Positions 42,918-52,294 are shown, counted from the stretch's first letter. The stretch is 64,000 bases of DNA from Gemmata sp. (GCA_025055115.1 JANWYJ010000038.1:57927-121926), one strand, 5' to 3'. Notes: generated from the letters alone by a model not told the origin. Made by a program: numbers and translations.

Positions 42918-45590
42918 ATGGCACCGATCCCGTGCGATGAGGAATCGAATCGTATGCTGTGGGTGATGCGATGGGTGGCGTGGGCGGTGTTGCGCGGGGT
43001 GTTGTCGCTGCGGTATCGGCTGACGCTCCGCGGGCTTGACGACGTTCTCCAGCATCCGGGACCGTATTTGATTCTTCCCAACCACCCAGCGTACTGCGAT
43101 CCGCCGAATTTGCTTGTGCGCCTCTGGCCGATCTTCCAGGTGCGCCCGCTGCTGTTGGAGACGAACTTCCAAAATCCGCTGCTGGCGCCGATCGCGTGGC
43201 TATTGCGTGGCATCCGGATGCCGGACATTGTGAAGGCCAGCGCTGCCGACCGCCGCCGGGCCGAAGAAGCGGTGGGGGAAGTGATCGCGGCCTTGCGAGC
43301 GGGTGACAACGTCATTCTGTGGCCCAGTGGCCGGCTTTCCCGCGACGGCAGCGAAAAGCTCGGCGGTGCCCGCACGGCCGCCGATGTTCTCGCCGCGGTG
43401 CCGCACTGCACTGTGGTGCTGGCCCGCACCCGCGGACTGTACGGCAGCATGACCAGTTGGGCCGATGGCCCCCCGCGGCTGTTGCCCGTCATCGCCCGGG
43501 CGTTCGCTCTGTGGGTCGCCAATCTGTTCGTTTTCGCCCCGCGTCGGTCAGCAACGGTCACGCTCGAAGCCTTTCTTCCGCACCAGCGCCCCGAACCGAC
43601 TCGCGCCGCGGTCAACCGCTGGCTCGAAGCGTGGTACAATGCCGATACGCCGCGGGAAGAACCCACATTCGTTCCCCGACACTTCCTCTTCGGCCCACGC
43701 ACACACATCTACCCCCCCCCTTTGTCGACCACCCCCGCCTTCGACTTCCACCGCATCCCACCCGAAACAAAAACCGAAGTGGCCGACATCGTCGCCGCCA
43801 AGCGCCAGCAACCGCTGACCGATGAGGAGAATCAACCGGATACCACTTTTGTACAACTGGGCCTCGATAGCCTGGATGCCATGGACGTGACACTCACTGT
43901 CGAGCAGCGTTTTGGCTTTCGCGGCGATGAAGTACCCACGACTTTGGGGGGGTTGTGGGCGCTGGCAGCAGGGTGGGTGCACAACACCCCCCCTCCTCCA
44001 CCACCGGCGGGGTGGTTCGCCCCCCCCACCGACCAGGCACCTCTGGAAATTCGGGGCGAAACCATTGGCGAAGCCTTCCTCCAGCAGGCTTTGGCTCGCA
44101 AAAAGCAACTCATCGTCGCCGACGATATCGCCGGAGGGGTTACCTACGAGCGGCTCCTGGTCGGCATGTGGCTGTTGGGGGAGCGGCTCAGCCACTGGCC
44201 GGCCGCTCACCTGGGGCTTCTGCTACCCGCGTCGGTAGGCTGCGATCTGGCGTTTCTCGCCCTCCTGGCCGCAGGAAAAGTGCCCGTCGTGCTGAATTGG
44301 ACAACCGGACCCAGCCATCTGGTCCACGCCGTCCAACTCCTGCAACTGACGCACGTTGTGACGTCGAAGGCCTTCATCGACCGAACGCACATTCACGTTC
44401 CCGGGGTCCAGTACATTTTTCTCGAAGACCTCCGCGCCAGCTTCGGTAAGTTTCTGCTGTTGCGCCGCGTGTTGGCCGTGCGCTGGTTTGGCCGCCGCGT
44501 ATACCAACAACTGCGGCACCGGATGGAACGCGATCCGCACCGGCCCGCGGTCGTACTCTTCACCAGCGGCAGCGAGAAAGCCCCCAAGGCGGTCCCCCTG
44601 ACGCATGCGAACATTCTCGCCGATCAGCGCGCTGCGATCGCCGCCCTCAAGGTCGACCGGCACAACTCCACCCTCAGCTTTCTGCCAATGTTTCACAGCT
44701 TCGGCCTGACCGTCACAGGGTTGCTACCGCTTCTGGTGGGCGTGAAGGTCGTTCATCATCCCGACCCCACCGACGCCAGAACGCTGGCACGCAAGATCGC
44801 CGCGTATCGTGTGACGCTCATCGCCGGAACTCCGACCTTCATCAGCGCCATCTTCGATCGGGCGCAACCGGGTGAACTCGATTCACTGCGGATTATCGTT
44901 GTGGGGGCTGAGAAAGCCCCCCCCACCCTCTTCGCAAAGGCCCAGCGCATGGCCCCGCAGGCGGAGGTACTGGAAGGCTACGGTGTGACCGAGTGTTCGC
45001 CCGTGGTCGCGGTGAATCGGCCCGGTGCTGTTCGCCCCGGCACCGTGGGTTGGCCGCTGCCGGGGGTGGAAGTGTGCGTGACGGATGTCGAAACGCACGC
45101 GGTGCTGCCCCGGGGCCAGATGGGGATGCTGCATGTCGCCGGACCGATCGTCTTCCCCGGCTACCTGGGGCATGATGGCCCCCCGCCGTTTACCATCATC
45201 GATGGCAAAACATGGTACACGACCGGCGATTTGGCCACACTCGACGATACCGGAGCGATCATCGTCAACGGGCGTCTGAAGCGGTTTTTGAAAGCCGGCG
45301 GCGAAATGATCTCACTGCCAGCATTGGAAGAGCCGTTCACCCGGCTCTACCCACCCACCGACCAAGGACCGCGGGTCGCCGTGGAAGGCGTGGAAACCCC
45401 CAGCGGCCGGCGGATCGTGCTATTCTCCACCGAACCCCTCAACCTCCGCGACGCCAACGCCATTCTGCAAGCCGCAGGCTTCCACGGGCTGATGCGTCTG
45501 GATGAAGTCCGTTTGATGGAAAAAATCCCCACCCTGGGCAGCGGCAAAACCGACTACAAGACCCTGCGCAGCCTGATCGAAGGGCGATAA
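42918..45590 (+). CDS. Acyltransferase-ACP-acyl-AMP ligase fusion (Aas-like)
   Basis: 890 residues from ATG 42918, chosen because AGAGGG lies 8 bp upstream; ATG 42912 is only 2 bp from it. Residues about 15-235 form a PlsC-type acyltransferase: 'LILPNHPAYCDPPN' (HX4D), 'VILWPSGRLSRDG'. Residues about 280-350 are an acyl-carrier domain with the phosphopantetheine serine in 'LGLDSLDAMDVTL'. Residues about 380-885 are an adenylate-forming ligase: 'VLFTSGSEKAPKAVPLTHAN', 'EGYGVTECSPVVAVN', 'TGDLATLDDTGAIIVNGRLK' and 'TLGSGKTDYKTL' near the end. E. coli Aas joins acyltransferase and ligase but lacks the central ACP. It probably activates fatty acids onto its own ACP and transfers them to a lysophospholipid (inferred). 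It is soluble or peripheral; no MFS-like domain is fused. Confidence 0.87.
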   Translation: MAPIPCDEESNRMLWVMRWVAWAVLRGVLSLRYRLTLRGLDDVLQHPGPYLILPNHPAYCDPPNLLVRLWPIFQVRPLLLETNFQNPLLAPIAWLLRGIRMPDIVKASAADRRRAEEAVGEVIAALRAGDNVILWPSGRLSRDGSEKLGGARTAADVLAAVPHCTVVLARTRGLYGSMTSWADGPPRLLPVIARAFALWVANLFVFAPRRSATVTLEAFLPHQRPEPTRAAVNRWLEAWYNADTPREEPTFVPRHFLFGPRTHIYPPPLSTTPAFDFHRIPPETKTEVADIVAAKRQQPLTDEENQPDTTFVQLGLDSLDAMDVTLTVEQRFGFRGDEVPTTLGGLWALAAGWVHNTPPPPPPAGWFAPPTDQAPLEIRGETIGEAFLQQALARKKQLIVADDIAGGVTYERLLVGMWLLGERLSHWPAAHLGLLLPASVGCDLAFLALLAAGKVPVVLNWTTGPSHLVHAVQLLQLTHVVTSKAFIDRTHIHVPGVQYIFLEDLRASFGKFLLLRRVLAVRWFGRRVYQQLRHRMERDPHRPAVVLFTSGSEKAPKAVPLTHANILADQRAAIAALKVDRHNSTLSFLPMFHSFGLTVTGLLPLLVGVKVVHHPDPTDARTLARKIAAYRVTLIAGTPTFISAIFDRAQPGELDSLRIIVVGAEKAPPTLFAKAQRMAPQAEVLEGYGVTECSPVVAVNRPGAVRPGTVGWPLPGVEVCVTDVETHAVLPRGQMGMLHVAGPIVFPGYLGHDGPPPFTIIDGKTWYTTGDLATLDDTGAIIVNGRLKRFLKAGGEMISLPALEEPFTRLYPPTDQGPRVAVEGVETPSGRRIVLFSTEPLNLRDANAILQAAGFHGLMRLDEVRLMEKIPTLGSGKTDYKTLRSLIEGR

Positions 45591-45615
45591 AGGGAACAAA
45601 CCGCGACGCGACGAC

Positions 45616-45636
45616 GGCCCCGGGTTGGACCGGGCC
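45616..45636. terminator. Hairpin between convergent genes
   Basis: GGCCCCGG (45616-45623) can pair with CCGGGCC (45630-45636) with one bulged C. It lies between the ligase stop (45590) and the convergent oxidoreductase (45701). No T-tract follows. Confidence 0.35.
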
Positions 45637-45700
45637 ACTGCGTACATGTCGACTTGTGTCGAGTTACGATCTTTATGGTATTCGTTTGACCGTGCCTTCC

Positions 45701-46974
45701 TTAAATTTTTGGCAGTTCGAAGCCTTTGCGGTATTCGCGGCCGAGCAGTTGGTTCGCTTCGGGCGAAGTGGTAGTTTCGGTTTTGGGGTCGAAGGTGAGA
45801 GTTAAGCCCGTGCGGTAGGCGATGTTGCCCAGATGACAGAGCGTGGTGCTCGTGTGGCCGATTTCGATTTCAGCGCGCAGTTTGTCGTCGCCGCGGATGG
45901 CGTCGATGAAGTTCTTTTGGTGTTTGCCGACGATGTTTTTATCCGCTGCGACTTTCGCCCCGTCGCCGCCGCGGACTTCCCAGCCATCGCCTTTGAAAAT
46001 GAGCGTCCCTCGATCGCCGTGAATGCTGATACCGTAGGAGAGGTCTTCGGGTCCTTTCTTCTCCCAGATGCGGTGTTCCCAGATGAGGGTCAATCCTTTG
46101 GCACCGCCGGGGCCGGAGGGGAATTCGTAGGTGGCGATCTGGGTGTCGGGCGTTTCTTGATCGTCGTCGTAATAGTATTTGCCGCCGGCGCAGCGGATGG
46201 TGGTGGGACGATCGAGGCCCAGCACGTTTCGGGCCACATCGAGGGCGTGAATACCGTTGTTGCCCAATTCCCCCGTGCCTAAGTCCCAGAACCAGTGCCA
46301 GTTGTAGTGGAAGCGGTTTTTGGTGAAAGGCCCGCTGGCGGGCCCCAGCCACAGGTTGTAATCGACGCCCGGGGGGGGGCTTCCGGTTTGGCCAAGCCGA
46401 TGTTGGGTCGGTTTCCGGCGATCCACGTCCGCGCAAAAGCCACTTTGCCGAGTTTGCCGGCTTGAATGTACTCGCGGGCCGCGTCGACATCGCTGGCACT
46501 GCGGCGCTGCGTGCCTACCTGAATCTGCACCTTGTACTTGCGCGCGGCCTCCACCATTCGCCGTCCTTCGATGAGATTGTGCGACACCGGTTTTTCCACA
46601 TAAACGTGCTTGCCGCGTTCGGCGGCCCAGATGGTGGCCAGGGCGTGCCAGTGGTCCGGGGCGCTGACGACTACTGACGTGACCGTTTTATCGTCCAACG
46701 CCCGGCGGATGTCGGTTTCGATCTGCGGGGGCGAGGCGGGGTTCTTGAGAGCATCCAAGGCCCCTTTGACCATCGCCGGGTCGGGATCGACGAGGTGGGA
46801 AATCTCAACGCCCGGAAGGGCAGCGAAGCCGGGAATCAGTTGTTTACCACGAATCCGCAGTCCCATGATGGCGAGCCGCACCTTCTCGTTGGGCTTTTGC
46901 GCGGCGCGCGTGTAGCTTGCTGCAGTGAGTGCGACAGTTGAGGTGGCGAGGAACTGACGGCGGGTCGTCTCCAT
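45701..46974 (-). pseudogene. Gfo/Idh/MocA-family oxidoreductase, interrupted by a frameshift
   Basis: Read from ATG 46974, the gene starts with a Tat signal ('TTRRQFLATSTVAL') and a Rossmann-like part ('KVRLAIMGL', 'DPAMVKGALDAL', 'VVVSAPDHWHALATIWAAER', 'HVYVEKPVSHN'). At the nine-base run of G at 46371-46379 (C on the coding strand) the frame shifts by one; the C-terminal half ('NRFHYNWHWFWDLGTGELGN', 'NGIHALDVARNVLGLD') continues in another frame to 45701. Ten C would restore one frame of about 424 residues (APPPGVDYNLW). Both halves are otherwise intact and well conserved in character, so either a sequencing error, a recent mutation, or a phase-variable tract is possible. Family: NAD(P)-dependent sugar dehydrogenases. 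Confidence 0.8.
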
Positions 46975-47094
46975 GAATAGTACTCCCCGAGGGAAAAAGG
47001 GAAAAAAGGGGTGATTCGAACGGGCGGGTGGGCGGCGGGTCTCGGCACGGCTGGGCTGATCGTCTCCGCGGCGCGCCAGGTCGCCGCCAGGGGT

Positions 47095-47310
47095 CGGTTG
47101 GCGCGGCCCGGTGGGTACGGGGGGCCGCGCGGGGGGTTCATCGTTGGCGATATTGGCAGGGCAACACACGCGATTGGAAGTTCCCTGGCCTTCGTGAGGC
47201 CGCGCGGCGGCAACTGTCGACGTTGTCAACGACCCGCGGCTTCTTAACGGTTGGAAGCTCCCTGTCCTCCGCGGGGCTGCACTGGGGGTTCATCATCGGC
47301 CGTGTTGGGG
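47095..47310. repeat. Three diverged copies of a sulfatase gene's 3' end (76-77 bp period)
   Basis: The coding end of the sulfatase at 47248-47310 contains two landmarks, CGGTTGGAAG (47248) and GTTCATC (47288), 40 bp apart. They recur as CGATTGGAAG at 47171, and as CGGTTGG (47095) with GTTCATC (47136), 41 bp apart. Period is 76 and 77 bp. In protein terms the outer copies resemble the gene's GQGASNR and NTADDEPP segments (GQGTSNR, NIANDEPP). They lie in the 269 bp gap upstream of the oxidoreductase start. Confidence 0.75.
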
Positions 47311-48650
47311 TTATCCTTTTTCTTTTTTTTGGGATTCATCGCGGGTTGCCAGCGGGGTTTTTCTTGCTCCGCGTTCCACCGGTCCCAATCGGCTTTGAGT
47401 TCTTTCACCTTCTCGGGCATTATTGCCGCAAGGTCTTTGGCTTCACCGATATCGTCTTTCAAATTGTAGAGCAAGATTTTGTCCACTCCATCGATCCTGT
47501 TGGCCACGAGTTTGTAATCACCTTTGCGGATGGCCCACTGTTCGCCGAACCGCCAGTAGATGGTCTCGTGGGGGCGGTCTTTGTTCTGACCCGTCAGATA
47601 CGGCATCAGGTCGACGCCATCGAGCTTCCAGGCGGGGTCGATGGTGCCACCGGCGGCCACCACGCAGGTGGGGAGAATATCGAGATTGAGGATCGGGAAG
47701 TGGTATGTGCTACCCGCGGGGATCCGGCCTTTCCACTGCATACAAAACGGTACGCGGATACCGCCTTCGAGCGTGGTGGCTTTGAAGCCGCGCAGCGGGT
47801 CGTTCTTCGAGGTGGTTTGCGCGGTCGGTCCGCCGTTGTCGCTGAAAAGGACAATCAGGGTGTTTTCTTCCTGGCCCAACTCGCGCACTTTCGCCAGAAC
47901 CTGGCCGACGGCGTCGTCGAGGGCACTCATCATTGCGGCGAAGGTTCGGCGTTTTTCATCGGCGATATGGGGGAAGCGGTCGAGGTATTTTTTCGTGGCT
48001 TGCAGGGGGGCGTGTTGGGCGTTGAAGGCCAGGTAGAGGAAGAAGGGTTTCCCTTTCTGACGGCTGATCCAGTCGACGGCCCGTGCCGCGTAAGCCTCGG
48101 TGGTGTAGAAAGTGTCGTCCTGGATGGGGGTGATTTCCTTGGACTTACGCGTGTCGATGAAGTTGGGTGGGTTGAAGAACGGTGTATTGGCGACGGTTCC
48201 GTAGAATTCGTCGAAGCCGCGGGCGGTGGCGATGAACGGCTCGCCGTGGCCGAGGTGCCATTTGCCCACGCAGGCGGTAGCGTATCCCAAGTCTTTGAGG
48301 CGGTTCGCCAGTGTGCGTTCGGTGACCGGTAGGCCGAAGTCTTTGCCGCCGCTAGGACCGCCGCCGTTGAATTCGTGCCCGAAGCGCGTGGGGTAGCGAC
48401 CCGTGAGCAATCCGGCCCGGCAGGGGGAGCAGTACGTTGCCGCGACGTAGCCATCCGTGAAACGCACACCGTTTGTCGCGATCGAATCCATATGCGGGGT
48501 GGGAATTTCCTTATTGCCTTGGAATCCCAGTTCACCATAGCCTACATCATCGATGAGGATGACGATGACGTTGGGCTGTTTGTTGTCCGCAGCGCTGGCC
48601 CCGGATGCCAACGCCCCAAGAACCACCAGTGCGTAGCCGAATCGTTGCAT
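47244..48650 (-). CDS. Exported sulfatase (formylglycine type)
   Basis: 468 residues. Signal peptide 'YALVVLGALASGASA' to about residue 21. Sulfatase core: 'NVIVILIDDVGYGELG' with metal Asp34/Asp35, the formylglycine motif 'CSPCRAGLLTGR' (Cys74, C-x-P-x-R), 'CVGKWHLGHGEPF' and 'LIVLFSDNGGPTAQ'. All core residues seem present. Exported enzyme that would remove sulfate from a sulfated glycan or ester; substrate class cannot be set from sequence alone. The C-terminus ends in a lysine/proline-rich tail whose coding end is copied downstream. It lies next to a second sulfatase gene on the same strand. Confidence 0.93.
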   Translation of the reverse strand: MQRFGYALVVLGALASGASAADNKQPNVIVILIDDVGYGELGFQGNKEIPTPHMDSIATNGVRFTDGYVAATYCSPCRAGLLTGRYPTRFGHEFNGGGPSGGKDFGLPVTERTLANRLKDLGYATACVGKWHLGHGEPFIATARGFDEFYGTVANTPFFNPPNFIDTRKSKEITPIQDDTFYTTEAYAARAVDWISRQKGKPFFLYLAFNAQHAPLQATKKYLDRFPHIADEKRRTFAAMMSALDDAVGQVLAKVRELGQEENTLIVLFSDNGGPTAQTTSKNDPLRGFKATTLEGGIRVPFCMQWKGRIPAGSTYHFPILNLDILPTCVVAAGGTIDPAWKLDGVDLMPYLTGQNKDRPHETIYWRFGEQWAIRKGDYKLVANRIDGVDKILLYNLKDDIGEAKDLAAIMPEKVKELKADWDRWNAEQEKPRWQPAMNPKKKKKDNPNTADDEPPVQPRGGQGASNR

Positions 48651-48750
48651 AGCGTAACCTCAGGACAGAGGGGCAGCGGAGCAGCGCCGGTTTCGCGGCA
48701 GTCTTCCTTCCCGGCCAACCGGGCGAACTCCGAGCCAGAGCGGCGATTGG

Positions 48751-48853
48751 TCGCCATCTTTGATCCAGGCCTTGTTGAAGCCCAGCGCTCGACCTCCGTC
48801 AACTGGCCGAGCTGGCCCTTAGTCGCCATCTTTGATCCACGCTTCGTTGAAGC
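48751..48853. repeat. Duplicated 3' end of the sulfatase-sialidase gene (72 bp offset)
   Basis: 48823-48853 encodes the last residues of the gene (FNEAWIKDGD). It is copied at 48751-48781 with 28 of 31 positions identical, where it would read FNKAWIKDGD. The copy is downstream of the stop and is not translated in the gene. Confidence 0.9.
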
Positions 48854-51380
48854 GGGCATATTTCATGCTTTTGCCATCGCGGACAAAATAGCTGTAGACC
48901 GCGTGGATGTGGCCGTCTTGCCCTTGGATAACAGCCGGGTAGTGGTACGAGCCGCTGTCGGCTTTTTCGAGGTGGCGTGTCCACTTCCATGTTTTCCCTT
49001 CGTCGTCGGAAAGCGACACCGCGAGGCTATTGCGCCCGCGGGTCGTGTCGTTGTAGATGAGAAGCCAGTTGCCACTGGCCAGCTTCACCGCATCCAGTCC
49101 CGAGCCGGGATTGGGGAGTTCACTGGAAACGACACTGCCCCAGGTCATGCCGCCGTCTTTTGATTCCGCCACGCGAATCTTCTTGAACACGCCATTTTCC
49201 CGCATGTAGGCGACGACTGTTCCGTCGCGGCGTTCGAGCACGGCCGGTTGGATGCTGCCGAAGCCGGCCAACGGTTCGGAAGCTGTCCAGGTTTTGCCGC
49301 CATCGTCGCTAATAGCCATAATTCCGGCAGAATACGTGTCGGAATACAAGGGCAGGAGAATGCGCCCCGAGGCGAGCACGGTTGGTTTACACCGCGGTTG
49401 CCAACCGAGTCGGGACAGGAGCTTATCGGCGACGCGTTTCTTCACTGTGTCGTCGCTCAGTGGGAGCGGAACTTTGGCCACATCACTCAGTTGCTTTTTC
49501 CAGACATCGAATTCTCGGAGCATGACGGTCTCGAAATTCTTCGGCTTCAACGGAATGATACCTTGCCATTCCCATTGCGGAGCGCCGTCGTTCTGATAGT
49601 TGGACGCGACGCGATAGTGAGTGAGGCAGGATTCCCACGAGTTCGCAAGAACCACCGGCCAGAAGAGCCATAGCTTCTGATTGTTGTCGATCCACAGCGC
49701 AGTATTGCAGTCGGGGAAGCCGGGGGTATCGGCCAGGAGGAATGGTTTGCTCCACTGCTTCTGCTGCGGCTTTTTGCGGGCACCATAGATGGCCACATCG
49801 TCGGCGGTGCGTTCGCCGCTACCACGATACCACGACACGAGCAGGTCGCCATTGGGGCATTCGACGATTCCCGGAGCGTGGTTGTGTTGTGGGTGCAGAG
49901 GGAAGATGAGTTCCGCAGAGAATTCCGGTGCTGTCGCTGCGGCTGGGGGGTGTTGCGGGGGGGCCGGAATCCGTCCGGGGGGGCGCACGCCGCGGCCGGT
50001 TCGTCGCGTGAGGGTATCGCCAAGTTCGTCCCGGGCTTGTTCCGCCAATGCCAGAAGCTTCTCGACCACCTCCGGATGTTTGGCGGCGACGTTCTTCGTC
50101 TCACCGATGTCGGCATCGAGGTTGTAGAGTTCGGGTTGTTCGATCTTCACCTGTTGATAGCGACCTGGTTGACCGTCGCGGCCGGGGGGTTGACCGGCCA
50201 TGGTTCGGTAGGTGTGCGGCAGGATGAGTTTCCACGGGCCACTGCGGACGGCTTGCAGTTCGCCGGCTCCGAAGTAAAAGAAGTAGGCTTCATGGGGGCA
50301 TCGGGCGTTGGGTTGGTTGCGCAGCAGGGGGCCGATGTCGCGGCCATCGATAGTTCGTTTCGGCCGTTGGGCACCGAGGATGGCGGCGATGGTGGGAAGC
50401 AGGTCGATGGTCATAGCTGGTTCGCGGCACACGGAACCGGCAGGGATTTTCCCCGGCCACCGGGCGATGAACGGCACGCGCACACCGCCTTCCCAAACCG
50501 TGCCTTTGCCTTCCCGCAGGGGGCCGGCGCTGCCGCTATGATTGCCATAGCTGAGCCACGGCCCGTTGTCGGAAGTGAAAATCACCAGCGTTTTCTCGGT
50601 TAGATGGTGGTCGTCGAGGGCTTTCATGATCTGCCCGACGGACCAATCGATCTCCGCGATAACATCGCCGTACAAACCGCGGGGGGTCTTGCCCTTGTAC
50701 TTGGCGCTGACGAAAAGCGGTACATGGGGCATCGAATGGGCCAGGTAGAAGAAGAAGGGTTTGTCCTTATTGGCCGCGATGAATTGCACTGCGAATTCGG
50801 TGTACTGGGTGGTGAGCTGGGTTTGATCGTCGGGCGAGACATTGGCCTTGATGATTTTCTCCTCGCGAAACATCGGCAGTGGCGGGTAGGTGCCTTTTTT
50901 GGCTTCGGGATGATGTGGCCACATGTCGTTGGAGTACGGCAGGCCGAAGTAGGTATCGAAGCCGTGGCGGGTGGGGAGAAACGGCGGATGATGGCCCAAA
51001 TGCCATTTGCCCGCGATTCCGGTTGCGTAGCCGTGGCTTTTGCAGATTTCGGCGATTGTGGTTTCGTCGGCATGAAGGCCGTGATGGGCGCTTGGCCCCA
51101 AGGCTCCGTGAAGGCCGATGCGGTTGGCGTAACACCCGGTCAACAGGGACGCCCGGCTGGCGGAGCACACCGGCTGCGAGACGTAGAAATCCGTGAAACG
51201 AATACCCTGTTGGGCCAGTTTGTCGAGATGGGGCGTGGAGAAATCTTTGGCTCCATAACAACCGACATCGCCGTAACCTTGGTCGTCCGTCAAGATGATG
51301 ATGATATTGGGTTTCTCGGCGGCGGTACTGGTCGCCAAGCTCAGTCCCGCGACAACCCCGGCCAACAACGTGTGTCTCAT
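48819..51380 (-). CDS. Sulfatase fused to a sialidase-like beta-propeller
   Basis: 853 residues from ATG 51380; an upstream extension to 51509 lacks signal character. Signal peptide 'LLAGVVAGLSLATSTAA' is followed by a sulfatase domain (about 24-470): 'NIIIILTDDQGYGDVGCYG', formylglycine motif 'CSASRASLL' (Cys72, C-x-A-x-R), 'GIAGKWHLGHHPPF', 'LVIFTSDNGPWLSYGNHSG'. After a proline-rich linker (about 475-500) comes an exo-sialidase-like/BNR domain with Asp-boxes 'SDDGGKTW', 'SKDGGMTW' and 'SDDEGKTW' (about 505-845). Such two-enzyme fusions would remove sulfate and cleave the adjacent sugar of one glycan. Activity on sialic acid itself is unproven; related propellers act on other sugars. Confidence 0.88.
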   Translation of the reverse strand: MRHTLLAGVVAGLSLATSTAAEKPNIIIILTDDQGYGDVGCYGAKDFSTPHLDKLAQQGIRFTDFYVSQPVCSASRASLLTGCYANRIGLHGALGPSAHHGLHADETTIAEICKSHGYATGIAGKWHLGHHPPFLPTRHGFDTYFGLPYSNDMWPHHPEAKKGTYPPLPMFREEKIIKANVSPDDQTQLTTQYTEFAVQFIAANKDKPFFFYLAHSMPHVPLFVSAKYKGKTPRGLYGDVIAEIDWSVGQIMKALDDHHLTEKTLVIFTSDNGPWLSYGNHSGSAGPLREGKGTVWEGGVRVPFIARWPGKIPAGSVCREPAMTIDLLPTIAAILGAQRPKRTIDGRDIGPLLRNQPNARCPHEAYFFYFGAGELQAVRSGPWKLILPHTYRTMAGQPPGRDGQPGRYQQVKIEQPELYNLDADIGETKNVAAKHPEVVEKLLALAEQARDELGDTLTRRTGRGVRPPGRIPAPPQHPPAAATAPEFSAELIFPLHPQHNHAPGIVECPNGDLLVSWYRGSGERTADDVAIYGARKKPQQKQWSKPFLLADTPGFPDCNTALWIDNNQKLWLFWPVVLANSWESCLTHYRVASNYQNDGAPQWEWQGIIPLKPKNFETVMLREFDVWKKQLSDVAKVPLPLSDDTVKKRVADKLLSRLGWQPRCKPTVLASGRILLPLYSDTYSAGIMAISDDGGKTWTASEPLAGFGSIQPAVLERRDGTVVAYMRENGVFKKIRVAESKDGGMTWGSVVSSELPNPGSGLDAVKLASGNWLLIYNDTTRGRNSLAVSLSDDEGKTWKWTRHLEKADSGSYHYPAVIQGQDGHIHAVYSYFVRDGKSMKYARFNEAWIKDGD

Positions 51381-51550
51381 AAGAAAAACCCAAGGTGTGC
51401 TGAAGGAGGAGGTCTGGGCTTTCTGTCCCCCCAAGATACCCGCTGGATCCACCGCCGGCCAGCCCCCCGTTTTCAGGACACGCGCGACACGCTGGCAGAA
51501 ACCATACAATCGTCTTTACGGACCCTTTCCCTCTGAGGAGTGATGCGGCT

Positions 51551-52282
51551 ATGCGTCTGCCCTTCACACTTTCCGTGTTGCTGCTGCCGTGGATGGTACT
51601 TGCGGCTCAGGCCGACCCGTGGAAACTCGACGCGGCCTTTCAAGCCGCAAAGCCTGACGACCTGAAAGACATCGAATCGGTCCCGCCGCCAGCCGGGGCG
51701 ATTGTCCTCTTCGACGGCAAAGACTTCCGCCACTGGGTGAAAAAGAACGGCCAAAATGAAGTGAAATGGGCCTTGAAAGATGGGGCCATGGAAATTGTCA
51801 AAGGCCAAGGCAATATCATGACCAAAGAGACCTTCACGGGTCGCTTCCACCTGCACGTGGAATTCCGCGTACCGTATGAACCCAACGGCCAAGGGCAGGG
51901 GCGCGGCAATAGCGGTGTCTATGTGCAAGGCCGCTACGAAGTGCAAGTTCTCGATAGCTACGGACTCCAAAGCGGCAAGAACGATTGCGGGGCCATTTAC
52001 GGCGTCGCCGCCCCGAAGGTGAATGCCTGCAAAGCGCCCACGGTGTGGCAAAGTTACGACATCGAATTCACCGCGCCGAAGTTCGAAAACGGCAAAAAGA
52101 TCGAACCGGCCCGTATGACGGTGCGTCATAACGGTGTCCTCATCCACGACAACGTGCCCATCCCCGTGGATAACACCACCGCCGGACTCGGTGGCGACCC
52201 GGCGACGCCCGGCCCGATCCTCTTGCAGGATCACGGCCACCCGGTGCAGTATCGCAATATCTGGCTGCGGCCACTCAACTGA
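51551..52282 (+). CDS. DUF1080 (3-keto-disaccharide hydrolase-like) exported protein
   Basis: 243 residues. GAGGAG lies 10 bp before the ATG. Signal peptide 'TLSVLLLPWMVLAAQA' to about residue 21. The DUF1080 sandwich is recognised by 'IVLFDGKDFRHWVKKNGQ', 'NIMTKETFTGRFHLHVEF', 'GNSGVYVQGRYEVQVLDSYG', 'DCGAIYGV' and 'GPILLQDHGHPVQYRNIWLR'. Members hydrolyse 3-keto glycosides or bind carbohydrate; they are abundant in planctomycetes. It is divergent from the sulfatase-sialidase gene (170 bp gap) and 12 bp upstream of a MATE transporter gene, so an operon is likely. Confidence 0.93.
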   Translation: MRLPFTLSVLLLPWMVLAAQADPWKLDAAFQAAKPDDLKDIESVPPPAGAIVLFDGKDFRHWVKKNGQNEVKWALKDGAMEIVKGQGNIMTKETFTGRFHLHVEFRVPYEPNGQGQGRGNSGVYVQGRYEVQVLDSYGLQSGKNDCGAIYGVAAPKVNACKAPTVWQSYDIEFTAPKFENGKKIEPARMTVRHNGVLIHDNVPIPVDNTTAGLGGDPATPGPILLQDHGHPVQYRNIWLRPLN

Positions 52283-52294
52283 CAAGGATGCGTT

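Noticed and set aside
46371..46379. Programmed ribosomal frameshift in the oxidoreductase
   Set aside because: The tract is a pure C run without a slippery X-XXY-YYZ heptamer or downstream structure that I can see; this family does not use recoding. Sequencing error, mutation or phase variation is simpler.
47028..48332. Plus-strand open frame of 434 codons opposite the sulfatase
   Set aside because: Shadow of the sulfatase gene, which has a signal peptide and a formylglycine motif.
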